Source of the DNA: Cellulophaga tyrosinoxydans
GTDB taxonomy: Bacteria; Bacteroidota; Bacteroidia; Flavobacteriales; Flavobacteriaceae
Length of the DNA stretch: 64,000 bases
NCBI RefSeq assembly: GCF_900176415.1
Contig: NZ_FWXO01000001.1
Coordinates: forward strand, 860,775 to 924,774
Direction of reading: 5' to 3'
The notes under the pieces were generated by a model that saw only the letters and a program-made list of their open reading frames with translations, did not search any database and was not told where the DNA came from. Below are positions 34,751-44,646 of this stretch, piece after piece. Numbering within the stretch: position 1 is the first letter of the stretch; every line of letters begins with the position of its first letter. The translations under genes were made by a program, and so were the position numbers.

Positions 34751-34933
34751 TTGAAGGTTTTTATCCTAAGATAACAGAAAAACATACATTATTAACTGGT
34801 TCATAGGAAATTAAATCAAAATTAAAGAAAACAATAAACATAAGGTATTGGCGAAATGTTAATTATTAGCTACTCAGAAGTAGGCTAAATCATGAAAAAT
34901 CGACGACAATAGTTCTTTCCTTTTGCCTTTTGT

Positions 34934-34941
34934 TATCTTTG
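34934..34941 (+). promoter_or_regulatory. Candidate minus-7 box of gltX
   Basis: TATCTTTG fits TAnnTTTG and lies 16 bases before the gltX ATG. No clear minus-33 TTTG is visible. The rest of 34751-34933 shows no gene. Confidence 0.45.
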
Positions 34942-34957
34942 CACTAAATATTTTTCT

Positions 34958-36460
34958 ATGACTAAAAAAGTTCGCGTTAGGTTCGCTCCTAGCCCTACTG
35001 GCCCTTTACACATTGGTGGTGTTAGAACAGCACTATTCAACTACTTATTTGCTAAAAAAAATCAAGGAGATTTTATATTACGAATAGAAGATACTGACCA
35101 AAATAGATATGTAGAAGGTGCAGAACAATATATTATTGATGCACTTAACTGGTGTAATATCCCATATGACGAAGGCCCAGGAAAAGATGGGGGATTTGGT
35201 CCCTATAGACAAAGCGAAAGAAAGACTATCTATAAAAAATATGCTGATATATTAATTGAAACTGGCAAAGCCTATTATGCATTCGATACCTCAGAAAAGC
35301 TAGAACAGCATAGAAAAGATCACGAAGAAAAAGGAAAAACCTTTATTTATAACTGGCACAACAGGTTAAAATTAGATAACTCTTTAACTTTACAACCAGA
35401 TGAAGTAGCTAAAAGAATTGCTGCCGGTGAAGAATATGTTATTCGCTTTTTAACACCCGCAGATGAAAAACTAGTGCTGAATGATATAATTCGAGGCACT
35501 ATAACCATCGATACTAATGTACTAGATGACAAAGTATTGTATAAAAGTGATGGTATGCCAACCTATCATTTAGCCAATATTGTTGATGATCATTTAATGG
35601 AAATTACGCACGTTATTCGTGGTGAAGAATGGTTGCCTTCATTAGCACTACACAAACAATTGTATGACGCTTTTGGTTGGGAAGCTCCTCAATTTGCACA
35701 TTTACCGTTAATCATGAAACCTGTAGGTAAAGGTAAATTGAGCAAACGTGATGGTGAAAAATTAGGTTTCCCTGTATTTCCTTTAAATTGGAACGAATCC
35801 ATAGGGTACAAAGAAAGTGGCTATTTTCCTGAAGCGGTTGTTAACTTCTTAGCCCTTTTAGGTTGGAATCCTGGTACAGAACAAGAATTATTTAGCTTAG
35901 CGGAATTAACGCAATTATTTAGTTTAGAACGTGTTAATAAATCAGGAGCACGTTTTGATCCTGATAAAACCAAATGGTATAATCAACATTATTTACAAGA
36001 GAAAAATAACCAAGACTTGGTGCCTGCCTTTACTACTATTTTGCAAGAAAAAGGCATTCTAAACACTACAACTATAAAAATAGAAAAAGTAATTTGTCTT
36101 ATTAAAGAACGTGCCACCTTTGTTTCTGACTTTTGGAATTTATCTGATTACTTCTTTGTAGCTCCAACTTCTTTTGATGAAAAAGCCGTTAAAAAACAAT
36201 GGAAAGAAGACACTCCTGCACTTATGCAAGAAGTGATTACGCTTTTAGAGCCACTAACAGATTTTTCATCTGCTAGTACAGAAACTATTGTAAAAGAATG
36301 GATTACGAGCAGTGAATTATCGTTTGGAAAAGTTATGCCTCCATTAAGATTACTCATAGTTGGTGACATGAAAGGGCCTCATATATTCGATATTTTAGAA
36401 TTAATTGGGAAAGATGAAACTATAGCAAGATTAAAAAGTGGAATTTCCATTTTACAATAG
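34958..36460 (+). CDS. gltX: Glutamate-tRNA ligase
   Basis: Class I aminoacyl-tRNA synthetase that charges tRNA-Glu. The 500-residue product contains the HIGH equivalent FAPSPTGPLHIGGVRTALFN near residue 18 and the KMSKS equivalent GKLSKRDGE near residue 260, and a C-terminal anticodon-binding domain ending near GKDETIARLKSGIS. Length is normal. The start MTKKVRVRFAPSPTG is typical. It is divergent from the DUF4175 gene and followed by an SPFH gene in the same orientation after 82 bases. Confidence 0.97.
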   Translation: MTKKVRVRFAPSPTGPLHIGGVRTALFNYLFAKKNQGDFILRIEDTDQNRYVEGAEQYIIDALNWCNIPYDEGPGKDGGFGPYRQSERKTIYKKYADILIETGKAYYAFDTSEKLEQHRKDHEEKGKTFIYNWHNRLKLDNSLTLQPDEVAKRIAAGEEYVIRFLTPADEKLVLNDIIRGTITIDTNVLDDKVLYKSDGMPTYHLANIVDDHLMEITHVIRGEEWLPSLALHKQLYDAFGWEAPQFAHLPLIMKPVGKGKLSKRDGEKLGFPVFPLNWNESIGYKESGYFPEAVVNFLALLGWNPGTEQELFSLAELTQLFSLERVNKSGARFDPDKTKWYNQHYLQEKNNQDLVPAFTTILQEKGILNTTTIKIEKVICLIKERATFVSDFWNLSDYFFVAPTSFDEKAVKKQWKEDTPALMQEVITLLEPLTDFSSASTETIVKEWITSSELSFGKVMPPLRLLIVGDMKGPHIFDILELIGKDETIARLKSGISILQ

Positions 36461-36542
36461 GGCTTTTGTAACAAAACATACATTTGTACTACTTATATTA
36501 CAAACAGTTTGTACATTCAAACATTAACTAAAAACATAAATT

Positions 36543-37469
36543 ATGAACTATCTATTAGTACCCATTCTCTTTTTTGGACTTGTAATTTTATTCTCGTCCT
36601 TTTTTACAGTAAAACAACAAACCGCAGCAATTATAGAACGTTTTGGAAAATTTCATAGCGTAAGAACCTCAGGTTTACAAATGAAACTACCTATAATCGA
36701 TAGAATTGTAGCAAGAGTTGGTCTTAAAATTCAACAATTGGATGTTATTATTGAAACCAAAACATTAGATGATGTTTTTGTTAAACTAAAAGTATCTGTC
36801 CAGTATGTTGTTATTAAAAGTAAAGTATATGAAGCTTTTTATCAATTAGAATATCCTCACGATCAAATAACCTCCTATGTTTTTGATGTTGTTAGAGCTG
36901 AAGTGCCAAAAATGAAACTTGATGATGTTTTTGTTAAGAAAGATGACATTGCTATCGCGGTAAAAGCAGAATTACAAGATGCCATGCTGGATTACGGATA
37001 TGACATTATCAAAACATTGGTAACTGATATTGACCCAGACGGACAAGTAAAAGAAGCAATGAACCGTATTAATGCATCGGAACGTGAAAAAATCGCCGCT
37101 CAGTTTGAAGGTGATGCTGCTCGTATTCTCATTGTAGAAAAAGCGAAAGCAGAAGCAGAATCTAAAAGATTACAAGGGCAAGGTATTGCAGATCAGCGTC
37201 GTGAAATTGCTAGAGGTTTAGAAGAATCTGTAGAAGTATTAAATAAAGTAGGGATAAATTCACAAGAAGCTTCAGCCCTAATTGTTGTAACTCAACATTA
37301 CGATACCTTGCAATCTATTGGAGAAGCTACAAATACCAACTTAATATTATTGCCAAATTCTCCGCAAGCCGGAAGCGATATGTTAAATAATATGGTGGCA
37401 TCTTTTACGGCAAGTAATATGATTGGTGAGACGATGAAAAAAAATGCACCTAAAAGATTAGAAAAGTAA
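36543..37469 (+). CDS. SPFH/Band 7 domain membrane protein (stomatin/HIR-like)
   Basis: A 308-residue protein with one N-terminal membrane helix (YLLVPILFFGLVILFSSFF), an SPFH domain (about 24-190, with IIERFGKFHSVRTSGLQMKLP and VVRAEVPKMKLDDVF), and a helical tail (REKIAAQFEGDAARILIVEK). Such proteins form ring- or cage-like membrane assemblies and scaffold proteases or flotillin-like domains. No protease partner (NfeD or FtsH type) is adjacent. It follows gltX and ends before a terminator. Confidence 0.9.
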   Translation: MNYLLVPILFFGLVILFSSFFTVKQQTAAIIERFGKFHSVRTSGLQMKLPIIDRIVARVGLKIQQLDVIIETKTLDDVFVKLKVSVQYVVIKSKVYEAFYQLEYPHDQITSYVFDVVRAEVPKMKLDDVFVKKDDIAIAVKAELQDAMLDYGYDIIKTLVTDIDPDGQVKEAMNRINASEREKIAAQFEGDAARILIVEKAKAEAESKRLQGQGIADQRREIARGLEESVEVLNKVGINSQEASALIVVTQHYDTLQSIGEATNTNLILLPNSPQAGSDMLNNMVASFTASNMIGETMKKNAPKRLEK

Positions 37470-37617
37470 CGAATTGAATTTAGTGTTCAAAAAAGCACTA
37501 TTTTTCAATTATTTAAAATACCAATACGTTTATTTAAACTGATAGCTAATACCTATTGTAATTTAAAAATTTAGACCATTCGGAATAAAAACTTAAAATA
37601 AGCTTATTTAAAAAAGA

Positions 37618-37653
37618 AAAACCGTCAGTGCATCGAATAGCATTGACGGTTTT
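37618..37653. terminator. Terminator between the SPFH gene and glnS
   Basis: Stem 37618-37631 / 37640-37653 (core ACCGTCA) with an 8-base loop and one G-T pair, flanked by A and T runs. It separates convergent genes; 37470-37617 and 37654-37739 hold nothing else visible. Confidence 0.85.
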
Positions 37654-37739
37654 TTTATCTTCAGCAAATCGCATTAAAACGATTCTTTTTTAATAGAATA
37701 TACCAATTGTTATTTGTGTTTTAATAACAAATACTTATG

Positions 37740-39425
37740 TTAGTTTTTTTCTTGAATTTTTGCCCAAGTGTCTCTTAAACCAACAGTTTTGTTAAAAACT
37801 AAATTTTCTTTAGTTGAATCTTTATCGATATTAAAATAACCCAATCTTTGAAACTGAAAAATATCTTCCACATTTGCATCTAACAAACTTGGTTCAACAT
37901 AACCTGTAATAATTTGTAACGAATCTGGATTTATAAAATCCATAAAATCTTTATCCTTATGTTGATCTGGAGTTTCATCTGTAAATAAACGATCATACAA
38001 ACGTACTTCTGCAGGTATTGCATGCTTAATAGATACCCAATGTAATGTACCTTTTACTTTACGTAAACTTTCTTCTGTACCACTTCCACTTTTACTTTTT
38101 GGGTCGTAAGTACATTGAATTTCAGTAATATTCCCATCGGTATCTTTTGTACACGATTCAGCCTTAATAATATAGCCATTCTTTAATCGCACTTCACCTC
38201 CAAGTTTAAGTCTAAAAAATTTCTTATTGGCCTCTTCTTTAAAATCCTCTTTTTCAATATATAATTCTCTTGAAAAAGGTACCGTTCGGTATCCAGCTGA
38301 TTCGTCTTCCGGATTATTCTCTGCTTCTAACCATTCTTCTTGTCCTTCAGGATAATTTGTAATAACTAGCTTTACAGGATCTAAAACAGCCATTACCCTA
38401 GGAGCAACCCGGTTTAAATGTTCTCGTATAGAAAACTCTAAAAGTGATACATCTACTACATTTTCTCTTTTTGCTATACCAATAGTATTTGCAAAATTAC
38501 GGATAGATTCTGGGGTATAGCCTTTTCTTCTAAGCCCTGATATGGTAGGCATTCTAGGATCATCCCATCCAGTAACAACACCTTCCTCCACCAATTGTAA
38601 TAATTTTCGCTTACTTACAACGGTATGGCTAAAATTTCTTCTAGCAAATTCGCGTTGCTTTGGTCGAACTTTATTTGTATCATAAACCTGATCTAAAAAC
38701 CAATCATACAACTCCCTATGCATTGCAAATTCAAGGGTACAAAAGGAATGGGAAACTTGCTCTAAGTAATCACTCTCACCGTGTGTCCAGTCATACATTG
38801 GATAAATACACCAATCGGTATTTGTTCGATGATGTGCCTTATGAAGTATTCGATACATGATAGGATCACGCATTAACATGTTACTAGAAGCCATATCTAT
38901 TTTAGCTCTTAAAACATGCTCTCCTTCACTGAATTTACCAGCTTTCATATCGGCAAACAATGCTAAATTTTCGGCTACAGAACGCTCCCTGAATGGACTA
39001 TTAGAACCTGATTCGGTAGGCGTACCTTTTTGTTCAGCAATTAATGCCGCCGATTGACTATCTACATAGGCTTTACCTGCTTTAATAAACTCCACAGCCC
39101 AATCATACAACTGTTGGAAGTAATCCGAGGCATACACCTCTTCTGCCCATTGGTAACCAAGCCATTCCACATCTCTCTTTATGGCATCTACATATTCCTG
39201 CTCTTCTTTTGCGGGGTTGGTATCGTCAAACCTTAAGTTTACAGGTGCATTATAACGCAAACCTAACCCAAAATTTAAACAAATAGAACTTGCGTGACCA
39301 ATATGCAAATACCCATTAGGTTCTGGAGGAAAACGAAACTTTAGTTTGTCTTTTGGAAAACCAGAAGCCAAATCATCTTCAATGATATGCTCTATAAAGT
39401 TTAGAGACTTGGTAACATCACTCAT
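37740..39425 (-). CDS. glnS: Glutamine-tRNA ligase
   Basis: Class I synthetase for tRNA-Gln. From ATG 39425 the product is 561 residues and begins MSDVTKSLNFIEHIIEDDL; an in-frame ATG at 39446 is rejected because it lies inside a minus-7 box. The HIGH equivalent FRFPPEPNGYLHIGHASS and KMSKS equivalent HTVVSKRKL are visible, plus the QPKQREFAR and anticodon-binding beta barrels. Direct glutaminylation means this organism should not need GatCAB for Gln. Convergent with the SPFH gene. Confidence 0.96.
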   Translation of the reverse strand: MSDVTKSLNFIEHIIEDDLASGFPKDKLKFRFPPEPNGYLHIGHASSICLNFGLGLRYNAPVNLRFDDTNPAKEEQEYVDAIKRDVEWLGYQWAEEVYASDYFQQLYDWAVEFIKAGKAYVDSQSAALIAEQKGTPTESGSNSPFRERSVAENLALFADMKAGKFSEGEHVLRAKIDMASSNMLMRDPIMYRILHKAHHRTNTDWCIYPMYDWTHGESDYLEQVSHSFCTLEFAMHRELYDWFLDQVYDTNKVRPKQREFARRNFSHTVVSKRKLLQLVEEGVVTGWDDPRMPTISGLRRKGYTPESIRNFANTIGIAKRENVVDVSLLEFSIREHLNRVAPRVMAVLDPVKLVITNYPEGQEEWLEAENNPEDESAGYRTVPFSRELYIEKEDFKEEANKKFFRLKLGGEVRLKNGYIIKAESCTKDTDGNITEIQCTYDPKSKSGSGTEESLRKVKGTLHWVSIKHAIPAEVRLYDRLFTDETPDQHKDKDFMDFINPDSLQIITGYVEPSLLDANVEDIFQFQRLGYFNIDKDSTKENLVFNKTVGLRDTWAKIQEKN

Positions 39426-39443
39426 TACAACATTTTTGAGCTG

Positions 39444-39451
39444 CAAATTTA
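39444..39451 (-). promoter_or_regulatory. Candidate minus-7 box of glnS
   Basis: TAAATTTG on the minus strand fits TAnnTTTG and lies 18 bases before the preferred ATG (39425). No TTTG is visible at the usual distance upstream. Confidence 0.5.
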
Positions 39452-39688
39452 CGAAAATTGCCTGTATTCCTATCTATAAAAAAATATTCACCATACATTA
39501 AATGTGTTTCACAACAATTTTAATCAACACTACAACAAATAATATCTCAATGGATAATTAAGTGTCATATTTGATGTTAATTACTGTAGCTGTGAAAGAT
39601 AGGGATAGAAAGTTTAAAATATCCGATGAACTGCAATTCACTCTTGAACACACTACCAACCCAATAGTAACCCTAAAGTTACCTCAAA

Positions 39689-41947
39689 ATGAAAAGACCT
39701 ACTACACACTCAACAAAAACAATTCTATTCTTCACATTTCTTATGTGCAGCTTTAGTTTAATGGCTCAAACTTTAAACAAACCTACGCCTATCGCCAATC
39801 CAACTTTTGGCTCAGGTGGTAGTCCTTGGACTGCAGCATGTGCTTCGGCAAGTTTTAATGATTACTACGTAAACTTTAAGTGGAGTGCCTCTCCAACCGT
39901 AAATAGTGATAATACGTTTGTACTAGAATTATCTAATGCATCAGGAGATTTTACATCACCTACAGCATTAACAACAATTACTGATAAGAATAGTACTACC
40001 GATTTTAATATTAAATTTTCCTTACCAACTACTACAAGAGGTACTGGTTACAAACTAAGGGTAAAAAGTACAAGTCCTGTATTATACAGTCCTGCTACCA
40101 TTGGGTACAATATGTATTATATTGATTATAAAAACCCAATACAAATAACTGAAAATGGAAACGGAAGTATAGGTGATGGGACTATTTCTATTTGCGGCGG
40201 GAACACTGCAGTAATTGCTGTTGATAATGTACCAAATGCAAATACCTATCAGTATATTTGGAGAAAAAGTTCGACTACTCTTGCGGAAACAGGTCCTTCT
40301 ATTACTGTATCTGAAGCTGGGATGTACTCAGTAGAAATAGATTATGGTCCAGTTTGTTCAGGTTCTGCTGGAACATTATCCAATCTTATAACAGTTGAAT
40401 CTGGTTCTGCTTTAGGTGTAACCATCAATACACCAACAAAAACAAGTTACTGCGCAGGAGAAACTGCACCAGCTTTAGAAGCTACTATTGCAGATGCAGA
40501 TCTTTTCTATACATGGTATAAAGATGGTATTGAAGTAAAAGCGAAAACAAAAGGTAGTTATTCCTATACCTTTGATACCAACAACCCAAGTTTCTCTGGA
40601 GCTTATACTGTTAAAGTAGAGGGCGATGGTATTTGTACAGAAACAACCCCTGCAGTTACCATATCTAAAACTGGTGAATTTACAGTTACTTTAGGAACGC
40701 CAACAGATTTAGTTAATCTTCCTGGACAAACAAAAACACTTAGTATATCAACTACAGCAGCTACGCCAACGTTTCAATGGTATCGCAACAATATTGCCAT
40801 AAGTGGCGCAACAAATAGTAGTCTTAATATAACCCAAGCGGGTGAGTACTATGTAAGCACTACACAAGGAGGTTCTTGTGCTGCAACAGTTAACTCTAAT
40901 AAAATAGTTGTAGTTGCACCAACATCATTTGAATTTATAGCGGATTATAGTTCAACCTATAGCGATTGTCAAAATAGTACCACCCAATTAGAAGTAAAAA
41001 CAATTAATGCCGTTACCTCTAGCGGCACCAAAACAAACGTTACAGCAGATTTAATTGGTTCATTTACATACCAATGGCAAAAGGATGGCGTATCTGTTTC
41101 TGCGGCTACATCATCAAGTATAAGTCTTACAGATACTTCTGAAAATGGTGTTTACCGTGTAGCTGGAACTCTTGAAACTTTTAATGTAAACTCTAATACA
41201 CTAAATGTAACGCTAAGAAGTAACGAAACCATTATTATAGATGCGACCAGTTTAGTAGCTTGTAATGCTACGGATCAAATAACTATTAGTACTACTACTG
41301 ACTTATCTGGAGCAACCTATGGTTGGTACAAAAACGGAACAATAGTAAATTCCACTACGCCAACTTTTAATACTACTGATGCAGGAACCTACCAATTAAT
41401 GGTTAACCGTAATGGTTGTCCAGTTCCATCAAACGAAATAACTATTGCGCCACTTGATGAGTCGCTTATAACCCTTGATAGTCCTTTAAATGTTGTTTTT
41501 CCTGAAGGAAGCTCTAAAACCATTACGGCAAGTGGAGGAACGTCTTATGAATGGGCAGATAGCGCTAATAATATTCTAAGTACATCTTCAACTGTTAGTT
41601 TAACAACCGAAGGAACGTATACCTTAACAGCTTATATGGATGCTTGTGTTATTATAAAACAAGTTAATGTAACCTACAAAGACACCTTTAAAATACCGAA
41701 CGTTATAACTGTTAATGGAGATGGTATTAATGACCTATGGTTATTACCAAATTCTTATTCTAAAAAGGCTGATATTAATGTAATTATATTCAACGATAAA
41801 GGTGAGGAAGTGTACAATGTGTTTGACTACCAAAACAATTGGCCAGAATCATCTACGTCATTCCCAACTCAGAATATGGTTTTCTATTATAAAATTAAAA
41901 AGGGAGCCGATATTATAAAACAAGGTACAATAACGGTTATTAAATAA
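39689..41947 (+). CDS. sprC: SprC-like exported protein with Ig-like domains and T9SS type B C-terminal domain
   Basis: A 752-residue protein with a signal peptide (FLMCSFSLMAQT), several Ig-like repeats (marked by TYQYIWRKSSTTL, LFYTWYKDGIEV, TFQWYRNNIAIS, TYQWQKDGVSV and TYGWYKNGTIV, the W-Y-K/R-x-G core), and a C-terminal gliding-type B domain from about 667 (FKIPNVITVNGDGINDLWLL to the final ITVIK). The CTD directs export through T9SS. Position as first gene of sprCDBF is equivalent to F. johnsoniae sprC; the symbol is from synteny and architecture, not from a search. A 29-base gap separates it from sprD. Confidence 0.8.
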   Translation: MKRPTTHSTKTILFFTFLMCSFSLMAQTLNKPTPIANPTFGSGGSPWTAACASASFNDYYVNFKWSASPTVNSDNTFVLELSNASGDFTSPTALTTITDKNSTTDFNIKFSLPTTTRGTGYKLRVKSTSPVLYSPATIGYNMYYIDYKNPIQITENGNGSIGDGTISICGGNTAVIAVDNVPNANTYQYIWRKSSTTLAETGPSITVSEAGMYSVEIDYGPVCSGSAGTLSNLITVESGSALGVTINTPTKTSYCAGETAPALEATIADADLFYTWYKDGIEVKAKTKGSYSYTFDTNNPSFSGAYTVKVEGDGICTETTPAVTISKTGEFTVTLGTPTDLVNLPGQTKTLSISTTAATPTFQWYRNNIAISGATNSSLNITQAGEYYVSTTQGGSCAATVNSNKIVVVAPTSFEFIADYSSTYSDCQNSTTQLEVKTINAVTSSGTKTNVTADLIGSFTYQWQKDGVSVSAATSSSISLTDTSENGVYRVAGTLETFNVNSNTLNVTLRSNETIIIDATSLVACNATDQITISTTTDLSGATYGWYKNGTIVNSTTPTFNTTDAGTYQLMVNRNGCPVPSNEITIAPLDESLITLDSPLNVVFPEGSSKTITASGGTSYEWADSANNILSTSSTVSLTTEGTYTLTAYMDACVIIKQVNVTYKDTFKIPNVITVNGDGINDLWLLPNSYSKKADINVIIFNDKGEEVYNVFDYQNNWPESSTSFPTQNMVFYYKIKKGADIIKQGTITVIK

Positions 41948-41976
41948 GCGTTATTACCAAACCATTTAACCACAAC

Positions 41977-44145
41977 ATGCTTAAAAGAAATTTAATATAC
42001 CTGTTTTTGATCATCGGTGCACTTACTAGAGTGAGTGCACAAGATGACAATCCTTTTGTTACTTATGATGTTCCATCACAGAACTTGCTAAAGTTTAATA
42101 GATTTTTGTTAAACCCAACATTTTCAACTGTGCGCGAGGATAAGTCGTATTTTAACTTACTACACCGTAACCAATCAGCAACATTTGATGATAACAATCA
42201 AACGTACTTCTTAAGTTACAGCGGTCGTATGAACGATAGAACTGGTTTAGGTCTTAGTTTATTCTCTCAACAATTTGGTACTATAACCAATTACGGAGTA
42301 TTGGCTAATTACGCCTATGGTGTTAAGTTAAGTGATAAGAGTAACTTTACCTTTGGAGCTAACGTATCGTACTATAGAAGTGGATATGATAGCAGTAGAG
42401 GAACAACAGTGGATCCAAATGATCCTTTATTAAATGGACTTCAAGATAGTAACCTACTATCATTTCAACCTGGCTTTAACCTTTCTTATGGTAAGTTTGA
42501 TTTTGGTTTATTTGCAGAAAACTTATTTGATTACAACTTAAGAACTAATAATTCTATTACTGCTTTCGGAGACAAAACATTCTCTGGGCATTTACAATAT
42601 ACCCATCAGTTTGAAAACGGATTAGGTGTTATGGAGGGTGGTAGATTAATGCCTTTATTAAGAGTTAAAAAAGGTGGAGAAAAGTATAAAGTATCTGGTA
42701 ATGATTATATACTAGGCGGTAGTTTAATTCTTGATTTACCAAAAATTGGTTGGGCTCAGGCAGGATACGATAGTTACTATGGAGCATCAGCCGGATTAGG
42801 GTTTAACCTAAACAAAAGACTATCTATTGGGTATACCATGGAAAAAGGTTTGTCTAATAATTTTGACAATTTTGGTGTAACTCATGAAATATCATTTGCA
42901 TTTTCTATTACTCCTAATTTAACTGAAGATAGGGTTTTATTAGAGGATACAGAAGAATTGGCAGCATTAGAAGATCCATTAAAAGATCCAGAAGTTATTA
43001 CCTCAAAAGATGAAGAGATTAATAAACTTAAACAAGCACTTGCTGAAAATAATGAAATTCTTGCTGAATTAATGTTTCGACAAGATTCTATCGAAGCCAG
43101 CAGAAATTCTGATTTAGAACGACGTTTTGATCTCGTAATGCGTATGGTTCGTAGGGAAACTAACGGCCAGAATCCGGAACTAGAAGAAAAAGCCAAACAA
43201 TTATATCTTTTAAATAATGTAAAAGATAATAATGTAAATGATTTAGCTTCGAACGATATACTACCATTAGAAAATAACGTTTCAGAAAATGGTGCCAATA
43301 CCACAACCGAAACTATAAACGAAATAAAAAAACCAGTTGGTATTAAAGAAATTAGCAACGACGCTATAGCACAAAATACTACACATAAGGTTACAGAGGA
43401 TGTCACCGCTAAAAAAACTATTGAACAGCCAAAAGACGCATTTACCCAAATTGCTAAAACCAACAATATAAAAAGTAGAAAATTCAGAAATTTAGATGGA
43501 GTAGGTGAGGGTTACTATGTTGTAGCTAATGTGTACAAGAGCGAATACTATATGAATAAATTCATAGATGAATTAAAGGCAAAAGGTATCGAAGCAGATT
43601 ATTTTGAAAATAAAAACAATGGTTTAAAATATGTGTATTTAAAACATGATGATTCATGGGATTCTGCCTTAAGCTCATATAAAAATGAAAAAGCTACAAA
43701 TTATTCCGGTGATTTATGGATAATGAATGTTGATAATTCTAGTTATACAGATACTGCTTACGCTGCAAATTCTCAGAAAATTAAAGAAAAATCATCTAAA
43801 TATAATATAGATGTTTTACAGAAAAATGTAATTCCAAAAGATAACGTTGCTGCTACTAAAAATCCAGAAATCAAAAATTATAAATTAAATGGTGTAGACG
43901 GCGGATACTATATTATTGCTAATGTTTTTGCTAGTGCAAAGAATGCTAACAATTTTGTGAAACTTTTAAATTCACAAGGATTAAATGCAAGTTACTTTAT
44001 AAACCCAGAAAACAATTTAAGATATGTTTATCTGAAAAAACACGGTTCATGGAATAATGCTTTAATTTCTTATTACTCTAAAATAAACAATGCTTACGAC
44101 CAAAAAATGTGGATTATGAAAGTAACTCCTAATCAATTGGTATAA
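41977..44145 (+). CDS. sprD: SprD-like PorP/SprF-family outer-membrane protein with coiled coil and two SPOR-like repeats
   Basis: A 722-residue protein with a signal peptide (GALTRVSAQ), then a PorP/SprF beta barrel (about 25-315: LLKFNRFLLNPTFSTVRED, YTMEKGLSNNFDNFGVTHE), a charged coiled coil (about 335-400), a low-complexity linker, and two C-terminal SPOR-like repeats (about 500-590 and 632-718) sharing GYY..ANV, YVYLK, SW..AL and LWIM.V / MWIM.V. PorP-like proteins anchor T9SS type B substrates; SPOR-like domains may bind denuded peptidoglycan. It is linked to sprC (29-base gap) and ends in a strong terminator before sprB. Confidence 0.8.
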   Translation: MLKRNLIYLFLIIGALTRVSAQDDNPFVTYDVPSQNLLKFNRFLLNPTFSTVREDKSYFNLLHRNQSATFDDNNQTYFLSYSGRMNDRTGLGLSLFSQQFGTITNYGVLANYAYGVKLSDKSNFTFGANVSYYRSGYDSSRGTTVDPNDPLLNGLQDSNLLSFQPGFNLSYGKFDFGLFAENLFDYNLRTNNSITAFGDKTFSGHLQYTHQFENGLGVMEGGRLMPLLRVKKGGEKYKVSGNDYILGGSLILDLPKIGWAQAGYDSYYGASAGLGFNLNKRLSIGYTMEKGLSNNFDNFGVTHEISFAFSITPNLTEDRVLLEDTEELAALEDPLKDPEVITSKDEEINKLKQALAENNEILAELMFRQDSIEASRNSDLERRFDLVMRMVRRETNGQNPELEEKAKQLYLLNNVKDNNVNDLASNDILPLENNVSENGANTTTETINEIKKPVGIKEISNDAIAQNTTHKVTEDVTAKKTIEQPKDAFTQIAKTNNIKSRKFRNLDGVGEGYYVVANVYKSEYYMNKFIDELKAKGIEADYFENKNNGLKYVYLKHDDSWDSALSSYKNEKATNYSGDLWIMNVDNSSYTDTAYAANSQKIKEKSSKYNIDVLQKNVIPKDNVAATKNPEIKNYKLNGVDGGYYIIANVFASAKNANNFVKLLNSQGLNASYFINPENNLRYVYLKKHGSWNNALISYYSKINNAYDQKMWIMKVTPNQLV

Positions 44146-44164
44146 TATAGTAACCAAGAAAAAG

Positions 44165-44200
44165 AAAAAAGGCTTGCGAAAAAATTTCGCAAGCCTTTTT
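44165..44200 (+). terminator. Terminator after sprD
   Basis: Perfect stem (about 44165-44181 / 44185-44200, core AAGGCTTGCGAAA) with a 3-base loop and a long T run. It ends the sprC-sprD message, so sprB should have its own promoter. Confidence 0.88.
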
Positions 44201-44204
44201 TTTT

Positions 44205-44646
44205 GTTTTAAAACTCATCAAAATTTATATTAAAACTGCGCATAAAACAATTTGAAAATAGTTGCTTTTTTTGTTCATAACATAATCGTTTTTGATTAAA
44301 ATATTTCAAAATTTAATGCTTTTAAATTTCTAAAATCTCCAAAAAAAGCAGCTTTTTTATCCTACAAAAATCCCATTTCAAATCTTCCAAATAGCAATTT
44401 TAACCCATAAAATTAGCTATTTATCGTGTTGTAAGAATGTAAGTCTAAAAATTAGACACTCCATGTAAAATGCCATTCACAACATAAAAATACCATACTA
44501 CAACATTAAATTTCTCACGCAAATTATAAAAATCATATTTGTTAATAAATCTTGAAGTCCGTTTGGATTTTATAAAAGATCTGAAAATATAATAACCGTT
44601 GCTAATGTTGAAATTAGTTCATACACCATACCAAACTAAATTGCAA
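44205..44646 (+). other. AT-rich upstream region of sprB
   Basis: A gap of more than 440 bases with no ORF, long A/T stretches and no visible repeats. CATATTTG (44534-44541) deviates by one base from TAnnTTTG and is the best minus-7 candidate, giving a leader of about 100 bases. This is the longest gene-free stretch in core sequence of the window and may hold regulatory sites for the giant gene. Confidence 0.45.

Noticed and set aside
39562-39756. 64-codon ORF before sprC
   Set aside because: It overlaps the sprC signal-peptide region in another frame and shows no coding character.
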